Source of the DNA: Aestuariivivens marinum
Lineage (GTDB): Bacteria; Bacteroidota; Bacteroidia; Flavobacteriales; Flavobacteriaceae
Length of the DNA stretch: 64,000 nucleotides
Assembly: GCF_022662175.1 (NCBI RefSeq)
Contig: NZ_JAKMCR010000002.1
Span: 124,001 to 188,000 of the forward strand
Direction: 5' to 3'
Positions within the stretch are counted from its first letter, which is position 1, and each line of letters begins with the position of its first letter. The notes under the pieces were generated by a model. That model did no database searches. It worked only from the letters and a program-made list of their open reading frames with translations, and was not told the DNA's origin. The translations under genes were made by a program, and so were the position numbers. Positions 26,116-35,325 of this stretch are shown piece after piece.

Positions 26116-27012
26116 ATGAAATGGGAACACGCACTTAAAGATTACCAATTGTATCTTAAGATAGAAAGGGGGCTGTCCAAAAATTCTTTAGATAATTACT
26201 CAAGGGATATAAGAAAATTAATAACTTATCTTGAAGCACATAACATAAGTATTTCACCCATTGATATATCAGCCGAAACGATACAAGGTTTTATTTACGA
26301 AGCAGCCAAAAGTATAAACGCCAGATCGCAAGCCCGATTAATTTCAGGTTTGCGCAGCTTTTTCAGCTATTTGGTATTTGAAGACTACAGGGACTCCAAT
26401 CCCCTAGAACTTATTGAATCTCCTAAAATTGGACGCAAATTACCAGATACTCTTGAAGAAGATGAAATAGACCAGCTTATAGCCGCCATTGACTTAAGTA
26501 AACCTGAAGGGGAACGCAATCGTGCCATTTTGGAAACCCTATACGGTTGTGGCCTCCGCGTAAGTGAATTGACTAATCTTAAACTATCTGACTTGTTCTT
26601 TGATGAAGGCTTTATAAAAGTTTCTGGCAAAGGGAATAAAGAACGCTTTGTTCCCATAGTGCCTACTACACAAAAGTATATTAACATTTATATAAATAAG
26701 ATTCGGTCGCATCTTAACAAACAATCGGGCTTTGAGGATACCCTCTTTTTAAACCGTCGCGGTAAACAATTGACTCGAGCCATGATTTTTACAATTGTTA
26801 AACAATTGGCCGAAAAAATAGGTTTGAAAAAAAGTATTTCACCCCATACCTTCAGACATTCGTTTGCCACGCATTTGTTACAAAATGATGCCGATTTGAG
26901 ATCCATTCAACTCATGCTAGGCCATGAAAGCATTACTACTACCGAAATCTATGTTCACTTGGATAAAAGTTACCTCACCGAAGTCATCAACAAATACCAT
27001 CCAAGAAAGTAG
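26116..27012 (+). CDS. xerD: Site-specific tyrosine recombinase XerD-like
   Basis: 298 residues, full Xer length. An N-terminal SAM-like DNA-binding domain (about 1-90) precedes the catalytic domain with the complete set Arg148, Lys172, His244, Arg247, His270 and Tyr279 (motifs GLRVSEL, HTFRHSFATHL, LGHESI, TEIYVHL). It resolves chromosome dimers at dif with a partner recombinase. XerC and XerD cannot be separated with certainty from sequence alone. No mobile-element genes are adjacent, which favours the housekeeping role. It is followed by short tandem repeats. Confidence 0.88.
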   Translation: MKWEHALKDYQLYLKIERGLSKNSLDNYSRDIRKLITYLEAHNISISPIDISAETIQGFIYEAAKSINARSQARLISGLRSFFSYLVFEDYRDSNPLELIESPKIGRKLPDTLEEDEIDQLIAAIDLSKPEGERNRAILETLYGCGLRVSELTNLKLSDLFFDEGFIKVSGKGNKERFVPIVPTTQKYINIYINKIRSHLNKQSGFEDTLFLNRRGKQLTRAMIFTIVKQLAEKIGLKKSISPHTFRHSFATHLLQNDADLRSIQLMLGHESITTTEIYVHLDKSYLTEVINKYHPRK

Positions 27013-27014
27013 CT

Positions 27015-27037
27015 GTTGGTTATTGGTTATTGGTTAT
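27015..27037. repeat. 7-bp tandem repeat
   Basis: TTGGTTA repeated three times plus two bases, directly after the xerD stop codon. It precedes the longer 8-bp tandem array. Confidence 0.85.
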
Positions 27038-27047
27038 TACAATATGA

Positions 27048-27106
27048 AACTTTCTAACTTTCTAACTTTCTAACTTTCTAACTTTCTAACTTTCTAACTT
27101 TCTAAC
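27048..27106. repeat. 8-bp tandem repeat
   Basis: The unit AACTTTCT occurs in a perfect array of about 7.4 copies (59 bp) between the convergent xerD and rny genes. It ends 8 bp before the rny stop codon. Confidence 0.95.
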
Positions 27107-27114
27107 AAAACTAA

Positions 27115-28689
27115 TTACTTAGCAATATTAACCGCTCTGGTTTCTCTAATTACAGTAATCTTCACTTGACCAGGGTAGGTCATATCGGTTTGAATCTTTT
27201 GGGAAATATTAAATGACAGTTCTGCAGCTCTTTGATCGTCTACCTTTTCACTTTCCACAATAACTCTTAGTTCACGACCTGCTTGAATGGCATAAGCCTT
27301 TTTTACACCCTGAAAACCAAATGCTATATCTTCCAAGTCCTTTAACCTTTGTATATAACTATCCAAGACTTGTCGTCTAGCACCAGGCCTTGCTCCAGAT
27401 ATGGCATCACAAACCTGTACTATAGGCGCTAATAAGGACTTCATTTCAATCTCATCGTGGTGAGCCCCAATAGCATTGCAGACTTCAGCCTTTTCACCAT
27501 ATTTTTCAGCCCATTGCATACCAAGAATAGCGTGTGGTGTTTCCATATCGGTTTCTGCATCTGGTACCTTTCCTATATCGTGCAATAATCCGGCACGTTT
27601 TGCCAATTTTGGATTTAAGCCAAGTTCTGCTGCCATCACACCACATAGTTTTGCCACTTCACGCGAGTGCTGCAAAAGGTTTTGTCCGTAAGATGAACGG
27701 TATTTCATTCTACCCACAACTTTTATAAGTTCTGGGTTTAGATTGTGAATCCCAAGATCGATTACGGTACGTTTACCCACCTCAATAATCTCTTGATCGA
27801 TTTGTTTTTTGGTCTTCTTAACCACCTCTTCAATTCGGGCTGGATGTATCCGTCCGTCGGTAACCAATTTATGCAACGACAAACGAGCAATTTCACGCCT
27901 TACTGAATCAAAACAAGACAATATAATAGCTTCTGGTGTGTCATCAACAATAATTTCAACACCCGTAGCTGCCTCTAAAGCTCGTATGTTTCGTCCTTCA
28001 CGACCAATAATCCTGCCTTTTACATCATCAGATTCAATATTGAACACGGAAACGCAGTTATCAACAGCTTCTTCAGTTCCAATACGCTGTATGGTGTTAA
28101 TTATAACTTTTTTGGCATCCTGTTCCGCTGTTAGTTTGGCTTCCTCTAATGCATTTTGGATGTAAGCCATCGCATCATTTTTAGCCTCTCCTTTCAAGGA
28201 TTCTACCAACTGGGCCTTAGCATCTTCTGCCGAAAGACTAGAGATTACCTCAAGCTGCTCCACTTGGCTTTTATGCAACTTGTCTAACTCTTGTTGTCTT
28301 TTTTCCAAGATTTCTTGCATATGATCATATTCCTTAATCTTATTTTCAATCTCGGTATTTAACTTTTTATTCTTCGATAGCTCACTTGATATCTGGGATT
28401 CCTTGTCGCGAGTACGCTTTTCGGCCTCTGCCATTTTCTTATCACGAGTTAAGATAACCTTTTCGTGCTCGGCTTTAAGTTCTATAAACTTCTCTTTAGC
28501 TTGTAGTATTTTATCCTTCTTAATAGTCTCCCCTTCATTGTTAGCTTCTTTTAAAATGGAAGCAGCACTTCGTTTAGCATCCCTTATTAGTTTAGATGCA
28601 TTACCTTTTTCGATAGTTTTGGCTATAATAAAACCAACCACTAAACCTAGTAGTACACCTCCTGCAATTAATATAATTGAATTATCCAT
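27115..28689 (-). CDS. rny: Ribonuclease Y
   Basis: 524 residues. A membrane helix at about 5-24 anchors it; residues 30-200 form a long charged coiled coil; a KH RNA-binding domain ([15 protein letters not shown]) and an HD domain ([24 protein letters not shown]) follow. It is an endonuclease that starts mRNA decay at the inner membrane. Full length for the family. It is read after the 6S-like RNA and zapA on the same strand. Confidence 0.97.
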   Translation of the reverse strand: MDNSIILIAGGVLLGLVVGFIIAKTIEKGNASKLIRDAKRSAASILKEANNEGETIKKDKILQAKEKFIELKAEHEKVILTRDKKMAEAEKRTRDKESQISSELSKNKKLNTEIENKIKEYDHMQEILEKRQQELDKLHKSQVEQLEVISSLSAEDAKAQLVESLKGEAKNDAMAYIQNALEEAKLTAEQDAKKVIINTIQRIGTEEAVDNCVSVFNIESDDVKGRIIGREGRNIRALEAATGVEIIVDDTPEAIILSCFDSVRREIARLSLHKLVTDGRIHPARIEEVVKKTKKQIDQEIIEVGKRTVIDLGIHNLNPELIKVVGRMKYRSSYGQNLLQHSREVAKLCGVMAAELGLNPKLAKRAGLLHDIGKVPDAETDMETPHAILGMQWAEKYGEKAEVCNAIGAHHDEIEMKSLLAPIVQVCDAISGARPGARRQVLDSYIQRLKDLEDIAFGFQGVKKAYAIQAGRELRVIVESEKVDDQRAAELSFNISQKIQTDMTYPGQVKITVIRETRAVNIAK

Positions 28690-28713
28690 TATGTTTGATT
28701 AATTTGAATATAC

Positions 28714-28900
28714 AAAAAAGCCTACACCAGTTTAAAGTTTTGTATAAACTCCTTAAATACAAGTTTAGGGCTAACAAGCTGATCAAGGATCTGCTCGGTA
28801 CCAAAATTAATTTAGCACAGCAGCATGCTTTTACAACTTAAACTCACCCTTTTTAAAGAATTAATGTTGAGTTTATCAAAAAAAATAACCAATGTAGGCA
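28714..28900 (-). ncRNA. ssrS: 6S-like RNA
   Basis: About 187 nt on the minus strand between zapA and rny. The ends pair (GCCTACA at 28899-28893 with TGTAGGC at 28726-28720) and the 3' end runs into a T-run at 28719-28714. A second inner stem (ATAAACTC with GAGTTTAT) flanks a large open centre, the form by which 6S RNA mimics an open promoter and binds RNA polymerase. The position next to zapA is as in other bacteria. Identification rests on shape and place; no covariance search was run. Confidence 0.7.
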
Positions 28901-28926
28901 GTAACTTTTACTTATTTTAAAGAACG

Positions 28927-29220
28927 TTAAGAGATTACATGTGACTGTAACAGTTTATTTAATGCATCTAGTTTTTCTTCTAAATGCTCATTTACATGCT
29001 CTTTATCTATTGTTTTCTGTTCTAGTTGAGAAGCAAATTGCAAAGCACACATGGCCAATACGTCTTGCTTATCTCGAACAGAATAACTTTGCTCAAATTG
29101 TTGTATCATGGCCTCAATGTTTTTTGCCGCTTTACGCAATCCTTCTTCTTGATGCGCATCAATAGTTAAAGGGTACACTCTGTTAGCTATTGACAACTTT
29201 ATTTTAAGCTTCTCTGACAT
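28927..29220 (-). CDS. zapA: Cell division protein ZapA
   Basis: 97 residues from the ATG at 29220. I prefer this start because an upstream frame to 29256 would overlap the preceding gene and lacks a fold, while KLKIKLSIANRVYPLTI begins the ZapA globular head. A coiled coil follows (about 40-95). ZapA binds and bundles FtsZ filaments at the division ring. The 6S-like RNA lies directly after it, and a small coiled-coil gene lies 16 bp before it. Confidence 0.9.
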   Translation of the reverse strand: MSEKLKIKLSIANRVYPLTIDAHQEEGLRKAAKNIEAMIQQFEQSYSVRDKQDVLAMCALQFASQLEQKTIDKEHVNEHLEEKLDALNKLLQSHVIS

Positions 29221-29236
29221 TGAAAATGATGTTGCA

Positions 29237-29527
29237 TTATTCTGATAATTGAGCAATACAATAATCTATATCCCGAATTAATGCATTTATTTTAAGCTTA
29301 GTTTCTCTTTTATTATCGTCACTACCAAGTATTGAATTTGCAAGTTTAAGTGCTTCATACCTTTCTTCCCATGATACAATTTGTTTTTGTTGGGCTTCAA
29401 GTACTTGTTTATTGTTTGCCAACTCTTCATTTAATTTTGAGTTTTCAAGCTTTAGAAGCTCTATCTTCTGCAATACATTCCTGATCTTGTTTTCTAAAGA
29501 ACCTACAATATCTTCAATATTACCCAT
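29237..29527 (-). CDS. Small coiled-coil protein upstream of ZapA
   Basis: 96 residues, almost entirely heptad-like: residues about 3-58 form an uninterrupted charged coil (ENKIRNVLQKIELLKLEN, LNEELANNKQVLEAQQ), and a short C-terminal helix follows. It has no signal peptide or known domain. It sits 16 bp before zapA under the same promoter. In Gammaproteobacteria the partner of ZapA is the coiled-coil protein ZapB; a comparable role here is only an inference from size, shape and place. Confidence 0.75.
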   Translation of the reverse strand: MGNIEDIVGSLENKIRNVLQKIELLKLENSKLNEELANNKQVLEAQQKQIVSWEERYEALKLANSILGSDDNKRETKLKINALIRDIDYCIAQLSE

Positions 29528-29551
29528 TTACAAATTTCAATACTTATCTCA

Positions 29552-29582
29552 CAAAGTTAACATACCTCACCATAAATAACAA
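29552..29582 (-). promoter_or_regulatory. Promoter of the coiled-coil/zapA/6S/rny group
   Basis: On the minus strand TTG (29582-29580), 20 bases, then TAACTTTG (29559-29552). A full match to TTG-N17-23-TAnnTTTG, 25 bp before the first start codon. Confidence 0.78.
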
Positions 29583-29705
29583 TTGTTTTTCAATAAAATT
29601 TTTTCTTTGTCGTTTTATCTCATATTAACTGCAATGGTCTAATTTTTGAGTAAGTCTTTGAGATTTTAAGGCAATTTAATATTTTAGCCTCAATACCTAA
29701 CATCT

Positions 29706-31391
29706 ATGAGATTAATCCTATTTTTTCTTTTACTTTTTACGCTTTCTACATATTCACAAAACAATTACCCACAAGATTATTTTGCACCACCTCTTGAAGT
29801 TCCATTGGTACTAGCTGGCACATTTGCCGAATTACGCTCAAATCATTTTCACTCGGGGTTAGATATTAAAACCCAACAACGTGAAGGGCTTAAAGTTTTG
29901 GCTTCTGCAGATGGATTTGTAAGTCGAATAAAAGTATCTCACTACGGTTACGGTAAAGCGCTTTACATTACCCACCCAAATGGTTACACAACGGTATATG
30001 CACATTTGCAAAAATTTTCACCAGAGATTGAAGCTTACGTAAAAAAACAACAATACACTAAAGAATCTTTTGAAATTGAATTATTTCCTAAGGCAGGTGA
30101 CCTTTTAGTTACTAAAGGAAATATAGTTGCCTATAGTGGAAACACAGGGGGGTCTGCAGGCCCTCATTTACATTTTGAAATACGTGATAAAAATGAACAC
30201 CCCATAAACCCAATGCTTTTTGGTATAAATGTTAAAGACTCTACGCCTCCTTTTGTTAAAGCTGTTTATGCCTACCCTATTGAAAAACACTCTCATGTTA
30301 ATCACTCAAATTCCAAACAAAAACTAAGGCTTATTCCATTACAGAATGGCGACTACACTGTTGAAAACATAGAAGCGTATGGTAAAATTGGTATTGGAAT
30401 CATTACAAATGACAGACAGGATTATGCGCCAAATAAAAATGGCGTAGACAATATTCAGACTTTTTTTAATGGTAGCAAATCTTATGAACTGGATTTTAGT
30501 TCGTTTTCATTTGATGAAACCAAACACCTAAACCGACTTATTGATTACCAGCATTATAAAGAAGAAAAGGAACGCATACAAAAACTGTTCAATGATGAAA
30601 ATCCATTAAGCATCCTAAAACCATCTTTTAATAATGGTTATTTAAACATTAAGGACAGTACCAGTTCTATCTTTAAAATTAAAATAAACGACTATAAAAA
30701 CAATCCTTCATGGATAGCCTTAGAAATTAAAGGTGTTAAAAACGATTCCATTAAGCCTGAAGCTAAAAAAATCACACCATATCTTATTAAAACTGATCAA
30801 ACAACCAATTTAAAAGAAGGCAAATTTTCTGTTGATATATATAAAGACACATTCTACGATGACTTTTATATGGATTTTGAAGTGCATAATGATACGCTAA
30901 TATTACATGATGACATCCTACCGGTTAAGAAGAACATAAGCATTTCTTATGATGTCAGCAATTTTAGTGACACAGATAAAAGCAAATTATACATTGCAAA
31001 TTTATTAGGTTATTCTAAATATCCTGCTTATATAAACTCATCCTTAAAAGGAGACCTTTTAATAGGAAGAGCTAAAAATTTAGGCACCTATGCACTGGCT
31101 TTAGATACCATACCACCAACAATATCATCAAAAAATGTTAGGGACAAGCAATGGATTAGTAATTACCGTTTTTTTAAGATTAAAATAGACGATACACCAA
31201 GTGGTATTTCCAATTACCGAGCCACAGTAAACGGTAAATGGATACTCATGGAGTACGATTACAAAACCAAGACCTTAACTCACGATTTTAATGATGGTAT
31301 TGTTACCGACACTAAAAATAATTTAAAACTAATTGTTACCGATAATGTTGGAAATAGTTCTACTTTTGAAATACTGTTTTACAGAAAATAA
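29706..31391 (+). CDS. M23 family metallopeptidase
   Basis: 561 residues with a signal peptide (about 1-17, ending STYSQ). The LytM/M23 domain is near the N-terminus: SNHFHSGLDIKT carries the first His and Asp ligands, and GPHLHFEIRD (about 155-164) the last His pair. These enzymes cut peptide cross-links in the cell wall, or, if the site is intact but targeted elsewhere, process other proteins. The remaining 380 residues are beta-rich and unassigned. The TonB receptor starts 9 bp after it, so the three genes to 35055 form one operon. Confidence 0.92.
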   Translation: MRLILFFLLLFTLSTYSQNNYPQDYFAPPLEVPLVLAGTFAELRSNHFHSGLDIKTQQREGLKVLASADGFVSRIKVSHYGYGKALYITHPNGYTTVYAHLQKFSPEIEAYVKKQQYTKESFEIELFPKAGDLLVTKGNIVAYSGNTGGSAGPHLHFEIRDKNEHPINPMLFGINVKDSTPPFVKAVYAYPIEKHSHVNHSNSKQKLRLIPLQNGDYTVENIEAYGKIGIGIITNDRQDYAPNKNGVDNIQTFFNGSKSYELDFSSFSFDETKHLNRLIDYQHYKEEKERIQKLFNDENPLSILKPSFNNGYLNIKDSTSSIFKIKINDYKNNPSWIALEIKGVKNDSIKPEAKKITPYLIKTDQTTNLKEGKFSVDIYKDTFYDDFYMDFEVHNDTLILHDDILPVKKNISISYDVSNFSDTDKSKLYIANLLGYSKYPAYINSSLKGDLLIGRAKNLGTYALALDTIPPTISSKNVRDKQWISNYRFFKIKIDDTPSGISNYRATVNGKWILMEYDYKTKTLTHDFNDGIVTDTKNNLKLIVTDNVGNSSTFEILFYRK

Positions 31392-31400
31392 GTTACGCTT

Positions 31401-33857
31401 TTGAACACAAGAAATTTACTGGCCACTATAATTTTTTTGCTATCAATTATTGGGTATGCACAAACTGCTACTGTAAGAGGTGTTATTCTGGACAATAATA
31501 ATAAGCCTATTGCCAGTGTTAATATTAAAGCTGGTAAAGAAGGAACCCAAACCAACGATAATGGGTTTTATATCTTAAAGATACCTGCAAATCAAGATAT
31601 AATTATTGAGTTTACACATCTTTCCTTTAAAAAGATTGTATCCACCTTTAATTTAAAGAATGGTGAAGAATATGAGTTCAACCCCGTTTTACATACCTCC
31701 ATTGAACAAATTACAACGGTAGTTATTTCTGGTAACCGTCGAAAAAATATTGAAGGTATAACGGTTTTAGAGCCAGAAACCATTAGGAAAATCCCAGGAG
31801 CCAATGCTGGTGTGGAAAATTTATTACTCTCCTTACCCGGTGTAAGTAACAACAATGAATTAAGTACACAATATTCGGTACGGGGTGGTAATTTTGATGA
31901 AAATTTGGTTTATGTAAATGATATAGAAGTTTATCGCCCGTTCTTAATTCGATCTGGACAACAGGAAGGCTTAAGCTTTATAAATACTGATTTGGTTCAA
32001 AATGTCGACTTTTCATCCGGTGGATTCCAAGCCAAGTACGGCGATAAATTATCTTCTGTATTAGATATTACCTATAAAACACCCTATAAGTTTGAAATTA
32101 ATACCGATTTAAGTCTTCTAGGAGGAAGCTTATCTATTGAAAATATTAGTAAGGATTCCAAATTCACCAGTATTGTAGGTCTAAGATATAGGGACAATGG
32201 TTTATTGGTTAATGCCAAAGAAACCGAAACCAATTACGATGCTGCTTTTTCTGATGTTCAAACCTTCTTAACCTATAAATTTACAGATAGATTTCACTTA
32301 AGCTTTTTAGGGAATGCATCACTAAATAAATATGGCTATGCTCCACAGGCAAGACAAACCAATTTTGGTACGCTATCCGATCCTATTGCCCTTATCGTGT
32401 TTTATGATGGCCAGGAAAAAGACCGATATCAAACCTTATTTGGAGCTTTAAAGGCATCGTTTTTTGTGAATGATAATTTAAACTTAAAACTCATATCCTC
32501 TACCTATCACACTACTGAGGAAGAGTATTTCGATATTTTGTCCCAATACAGTCTTGGCGAGGTTAACACGAGTATTGGTGACGACAATTTAGGTGAAGTA
32601 GAATTCAGCGAAGGTATTGGGAGTCAACTTAACCACGGAAGAAACGATATAGATGCCTTAATCACATCAATTGAACATAAAGGCGATTTAAATATTAATG
32701 ATAACCGTATAGAATGGTCTGTTAAGTATAATCATGAAGATATACGGGATCGACTAGTGGAATGGGAAGTTATTGATTCTGCTGGATTCTCTATTCGTCC
32801 ACCATTTATCCCTAGAAATGAGCAGCCTTACGCACCCTATACTGGTCCTTTAGAGCCTTTTCAAAATGTTAGGACTGTCAACAATACTAAAATAGATAGG
32901 TTTCAAGGGTATTTACAATGGAGCAAACGATCCTCTATAAGAAATAGTGATATATGGTATAATGTGGGGCTTAGGGTTCATAATTGGTCGGTTAACGGTA
33001 TGCATATTGAGAAGTCTAACCAAACTGTTTTTAGTCCGCGTGCCCAATTGGCTGTTAAGCCCTATTGGGAAAAGGATATGTTATTTAGGATTGCTACAGG
33101 GGTATACTATCAACCGCCTTTTTATAGGGAACTAAGGGATTCAATAGGAACCATTCAACCCCATGTAAAGGCCCAAAAATCGTTTCATATTGTTTTGGGC
33201 AACGAATATAGCTTTAAAATGTGGGACAGACCTTTTAAACTAACCACTGATGTATACTATAAAAAATTAACCGATGTAAATCCTTATACCCTTGAAAATG
33301 TACGCATTCGTTACCGCGCAAAAAATAATGCTGAAGCCTATGCCTATGGTTTGGATATACGCTTAAATGGCGAGTTTGTACCTGGAACCGAGTCGTGGTT
33401 TAGCTTTGGTTATTTAAAAACTGAAGAAAACATAGATGACCGTGGTTACATTTCAAGGCCTACAGACCAGCGTTTAAAATTTGCCGCTTTATTCCAAGAT
33501 TATGTGCCCAACATCCCTAGCATGAAGATGTATTTAAATTTGGTATACAATACAGGATTGCCAGGTGGCTCCCCGAGTTATGCTGACCCCTATGTTTACC
33601 AAACCCGATTACCCGATTACAAGCGTGCCGATGTTGGCTTTCAATTTGTATTGGTTGATGATAAAAAACAATTTAAAAATGGCTGGAAAAAACCATTTAA
33701 AGCACTGTCTTTTGGTGTTGAGATATTCAATATTTTCGATGTTCAAAACTCCATTACCAATACTTGGGTTCGAGATGTCTATAGCAAACGCCAATTTGCT
33801 GTTCCCAATTATTTAACTCCTCGTATATTTAACATTAGGACAACCATGAAATTTTAA
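31401..33857 (+). CDS. TonB-dependent outer-membrane receptor
   Basis: 818 residues. The start is a TTG at 31401: the upstream in-frame stop is 9 bp away and no ATG precedes the signal peptide (ending IGYAQ). After it come a carboxypeptidase-regulatory-like domain (ATVRGVILDNNNKP), a plug domain (RKIPGANAGVENLLLSLPG, YSVRGGNFDENLVYVND), and a 22-strand-type barrel ending RTTMKF. It should import a ligand across the outer membrane using the TonB complex. No SusD partner is adjacent, so a glycan substrate is not implied. Cotranscribed with the M23 gene before and the aspartyl protease after it. Confidence 0.92.
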   Translation: MNTRNLLATIIFLLSIIGYAQTATVRGVILDNNNKPIASVNIKAGKEGTQTNDNGFYILKIPANQDIIIEFTHLSFKKIVSTFNLKNGEEYEFNPVLHTSIEQITTVVISGNRRKNIEGITVLEPETIRKIPGANAGVENLLLSLPGVSNNNELSTQYSVRGGNFDENLVYVNDIEVYRPFLIRSGQQEGLSFINTDLVQNVDFSSGGFQAKYGDKLSSVLDITYKTPYKFEINTDLSLLGGSLSIENISKDSKFTSIVGLRYRDNGLLVNAKETETNYDAAFSDVQTFLTYKFTDRFHLSFLGNASLNKYGYAPQARQTNFGTLSDPIALIVFYDGQEKDRYQTLFGALKASFFVNDNLNLKLISSTYHTTEEEYFDILSQYSLGEVNTSIGDDNLGEVEFSEGIGSQLNHGRNDIDALITSIEHKGDLNINDNRIEWSVKYNHEDIRDRLVEWEVIDSAGFSIRPPFIPRNEQPYAPYTGPLEPFQNVRTVNNTKIDRFQGYLQWSKRSSIRNSDIWYNVGLRVHNWSVNGMHIEKSNQTVFSPRAQLAVKPYWEKDMLFRIATGVYYQPPFYRELRDSIGTIQPHVKAQKSFHIVLGNEYSFKMWDRPFKLTTDVYYKKLTDVNPYTLENVRIRYRAKNNAEAYAYGLDIRLNGEFVPGTESWFSFGYLKTEENIDDRGYISRPTDQRLKFAALFQDYVPNIPSMKMYLNLVYNTGLPGGSPSYADPYVYQTRLPDYKRADVGFQFVLVDDKKQFKNGWKKPFKALSFGVEIFNIFDVQNSITNTWVRDVYSKRQFAVPNYLTPRIFNIRTTMKF

Positions 33858-33867
33858 TACGCATATT

Positions 33868-35055
33868 ATGACCAAATGCTTGTTGAATATTATTTTTTGT
33901 CTAGCTTTTATTAACCCAAGTTATGCCCAAAAAACAACATTTAAAACTGGTAAACCAACATCTAAAAATTATTATACCGAAATACAGTACAAAAATATAA
34001 GAGGTAAGTTAATAATTCCAGTCACTATCAATAACACCAACTATAATTTTCTTTTTGATACTGGAGCCCCAAATTTAATCTCTTCAGCTTTGATGAAAGA
34101 AATAAAGAGTAGTAATAGTAAATCTATTTCAGTGTCAGATGCCAACCAAAATAAGCAACGTATGGAACTTATATCTATTCCTTTGCTAACTCTAGGAAAT
34201 GTATCGTTTAAAAACACCAGTGCATTGGTTTTTAATGGCACCAATAATTTAGTGTTTGATTGTTATAAGATTGATGGAATAATAGGGAGTAATATACTTA
34301 GAAAGTCTATTGTTCAAATTCAGTCTGAAAAAAACCTTATTATTTTAACTAATGATCTTAATAAACTTCAATTAAACAAGCAAACAGGCATGGATTTAGT
34401 ACTACAAAGCAACCAAAGTAGTCCCTATATAAGCATTAATATAAAAGATAAAAAAAATGCCAAGGAGAATGTACTTATAGATACGGGTGCCAGTGGCTTT
34501 TACGATATGTGTAAATCTAACTATAAAACATTGGAAGAATACAACATATTAAGCCATTCTACTCGTGGTGAAGGCACATCAAGTATTGGTTTATTTGGCA
34601 ACTCTGAAGCCGAAACGCAATATCTAGTTAAAATACCTGAAATTGAAATTGATGGACATACCTTTACCAATATTTCAACCATAACCACCAGTGACGACAA
34701 CTCCAGAATTGGTGCAGATATTTTGGAGCATGGCATAATGACCCTGGATTTTAAGCATAAGCGGTTTCATTTTGATGCTTATAAAGCTAAAAGTGACCTA
34801 ACGGAAAAAAACTTTGGCTTTACGCCAACTATTCAGGACAATAATTTAATTGTTGGTATTGTTTGGAGCGAAGACTTAAAAGATAAGATTCATGTTGGAG
34901 ATAAGATACTTAAAATAAACGACATGGATCTTTTATCAATGGATATCTGTGATTTATTAACTGAGGATTCGCCATTTAAAGTAAGTAATATCATCCACAT
35001 AACTATAAAAAATAAATCTGGTGAAACAAATTCTTTTATTTTAGAAAAGCATTAA
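33868..35055 (+). CDS. Aspartyl protease family protein with two DTG motifs and a PDZ domain
   Basis: 395 residues with a signal peptide (about 1-20, ending PSYAQ). Two retropepsin-like halves are seen: Asp64 in FLFDTGAPN and Asp205 in VLIDTGASG, each with the Asp-Thr-Gly signature. Residues about 315-390 form a PDZ domain (VGDKILKINDMDLL). The double DTG suggests a single-chain bilobed active site or two separate ones. The substrate is unknown. It follows the TonB receptor by 10 bp and is likely periplasmic. Confidence 0.85.
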   Translation: MTKCLLNIIFCLAFINPSYAQKTTFKTGKPTSKNYYTEIQYKNIRGKLIIPVTINNTNYNFLFDTGAPNLISSALMKEIKSSNSKSISVSDANQNKQRMELISIPLLTLGNVSFKNTSALVFNGTNNLVFDCYKIDGIIGSNILRKSIVQIQSEKNLIILTNDLNKLQLNKQTGMDLVLQSNQSSPYISINIKDKKNAKENVLIDTGASGFYDMCKSNYKTLEEYNILSHSTRGEGTSSIGLFGNSEAETQYLVKIPEIEIDGHTFTNISTITTSDDNSRIGADILEHGIMTLDFKHKRFHFDAYKAKSDLTEKNFGFTPTIQDNNLIVGIVWSEDLKDKIHVGDKILKINDMDLLSMDICDLLTEDSPFKVSNIIHITIKNKSGETNSFILEKH

Positions 35056-35145
35056 AACTAAAAATCTCCTACCCGAAGTGATAAGAGATTTGAAAAAATA
35101 CTGCTAAGAGCAATAATCTTATACTAATAAACTCTTTTATATAGT

Positions 35146-35325
35146 TTATCTGGCTTTATGAGTTCTAAAAATCACGAACCTTATATCGTAAATATCTGCA
35201 ATAACTGTAAATGAAATTTTTACGTTGCCCCCGTTAGCCTCCCAATTATCCAAAGTGTAAGCATTAAAGGAACTTAAATAATAGTGTTCAACACCATTAC
35301 CTTTTACCAACACAAAATCCCTGGT
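35146..35325 (-). pseudogene. Decayed gene fragment, minus strand
   Basis: The minus frame stays open for 60 codons between a TAG at 35328-35326 and a TAA at 35148-35146. The peptide includes FNAYTLDNWEANGGNV and KISFTVIADIYDI, whose composition looks coding rather than random, but there is no good start codon (only GTG or TTG) and the upstream part is cut off. It overlaps the beginning of the next plus-strand gene remnant, so both cannot be intact. The family is not recognised. Confidence 0.4.

Noticed and set aside
26116-27012. Integrase of a mobile element
   Set aside because: Full Xer-like pattern, no element genes or att sites beside it; the housekeeping role is more likely.
27048-27106. 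CRISPR array
   Set aside because: Units are 8 bp and directly joined, without spacers or cas genes.
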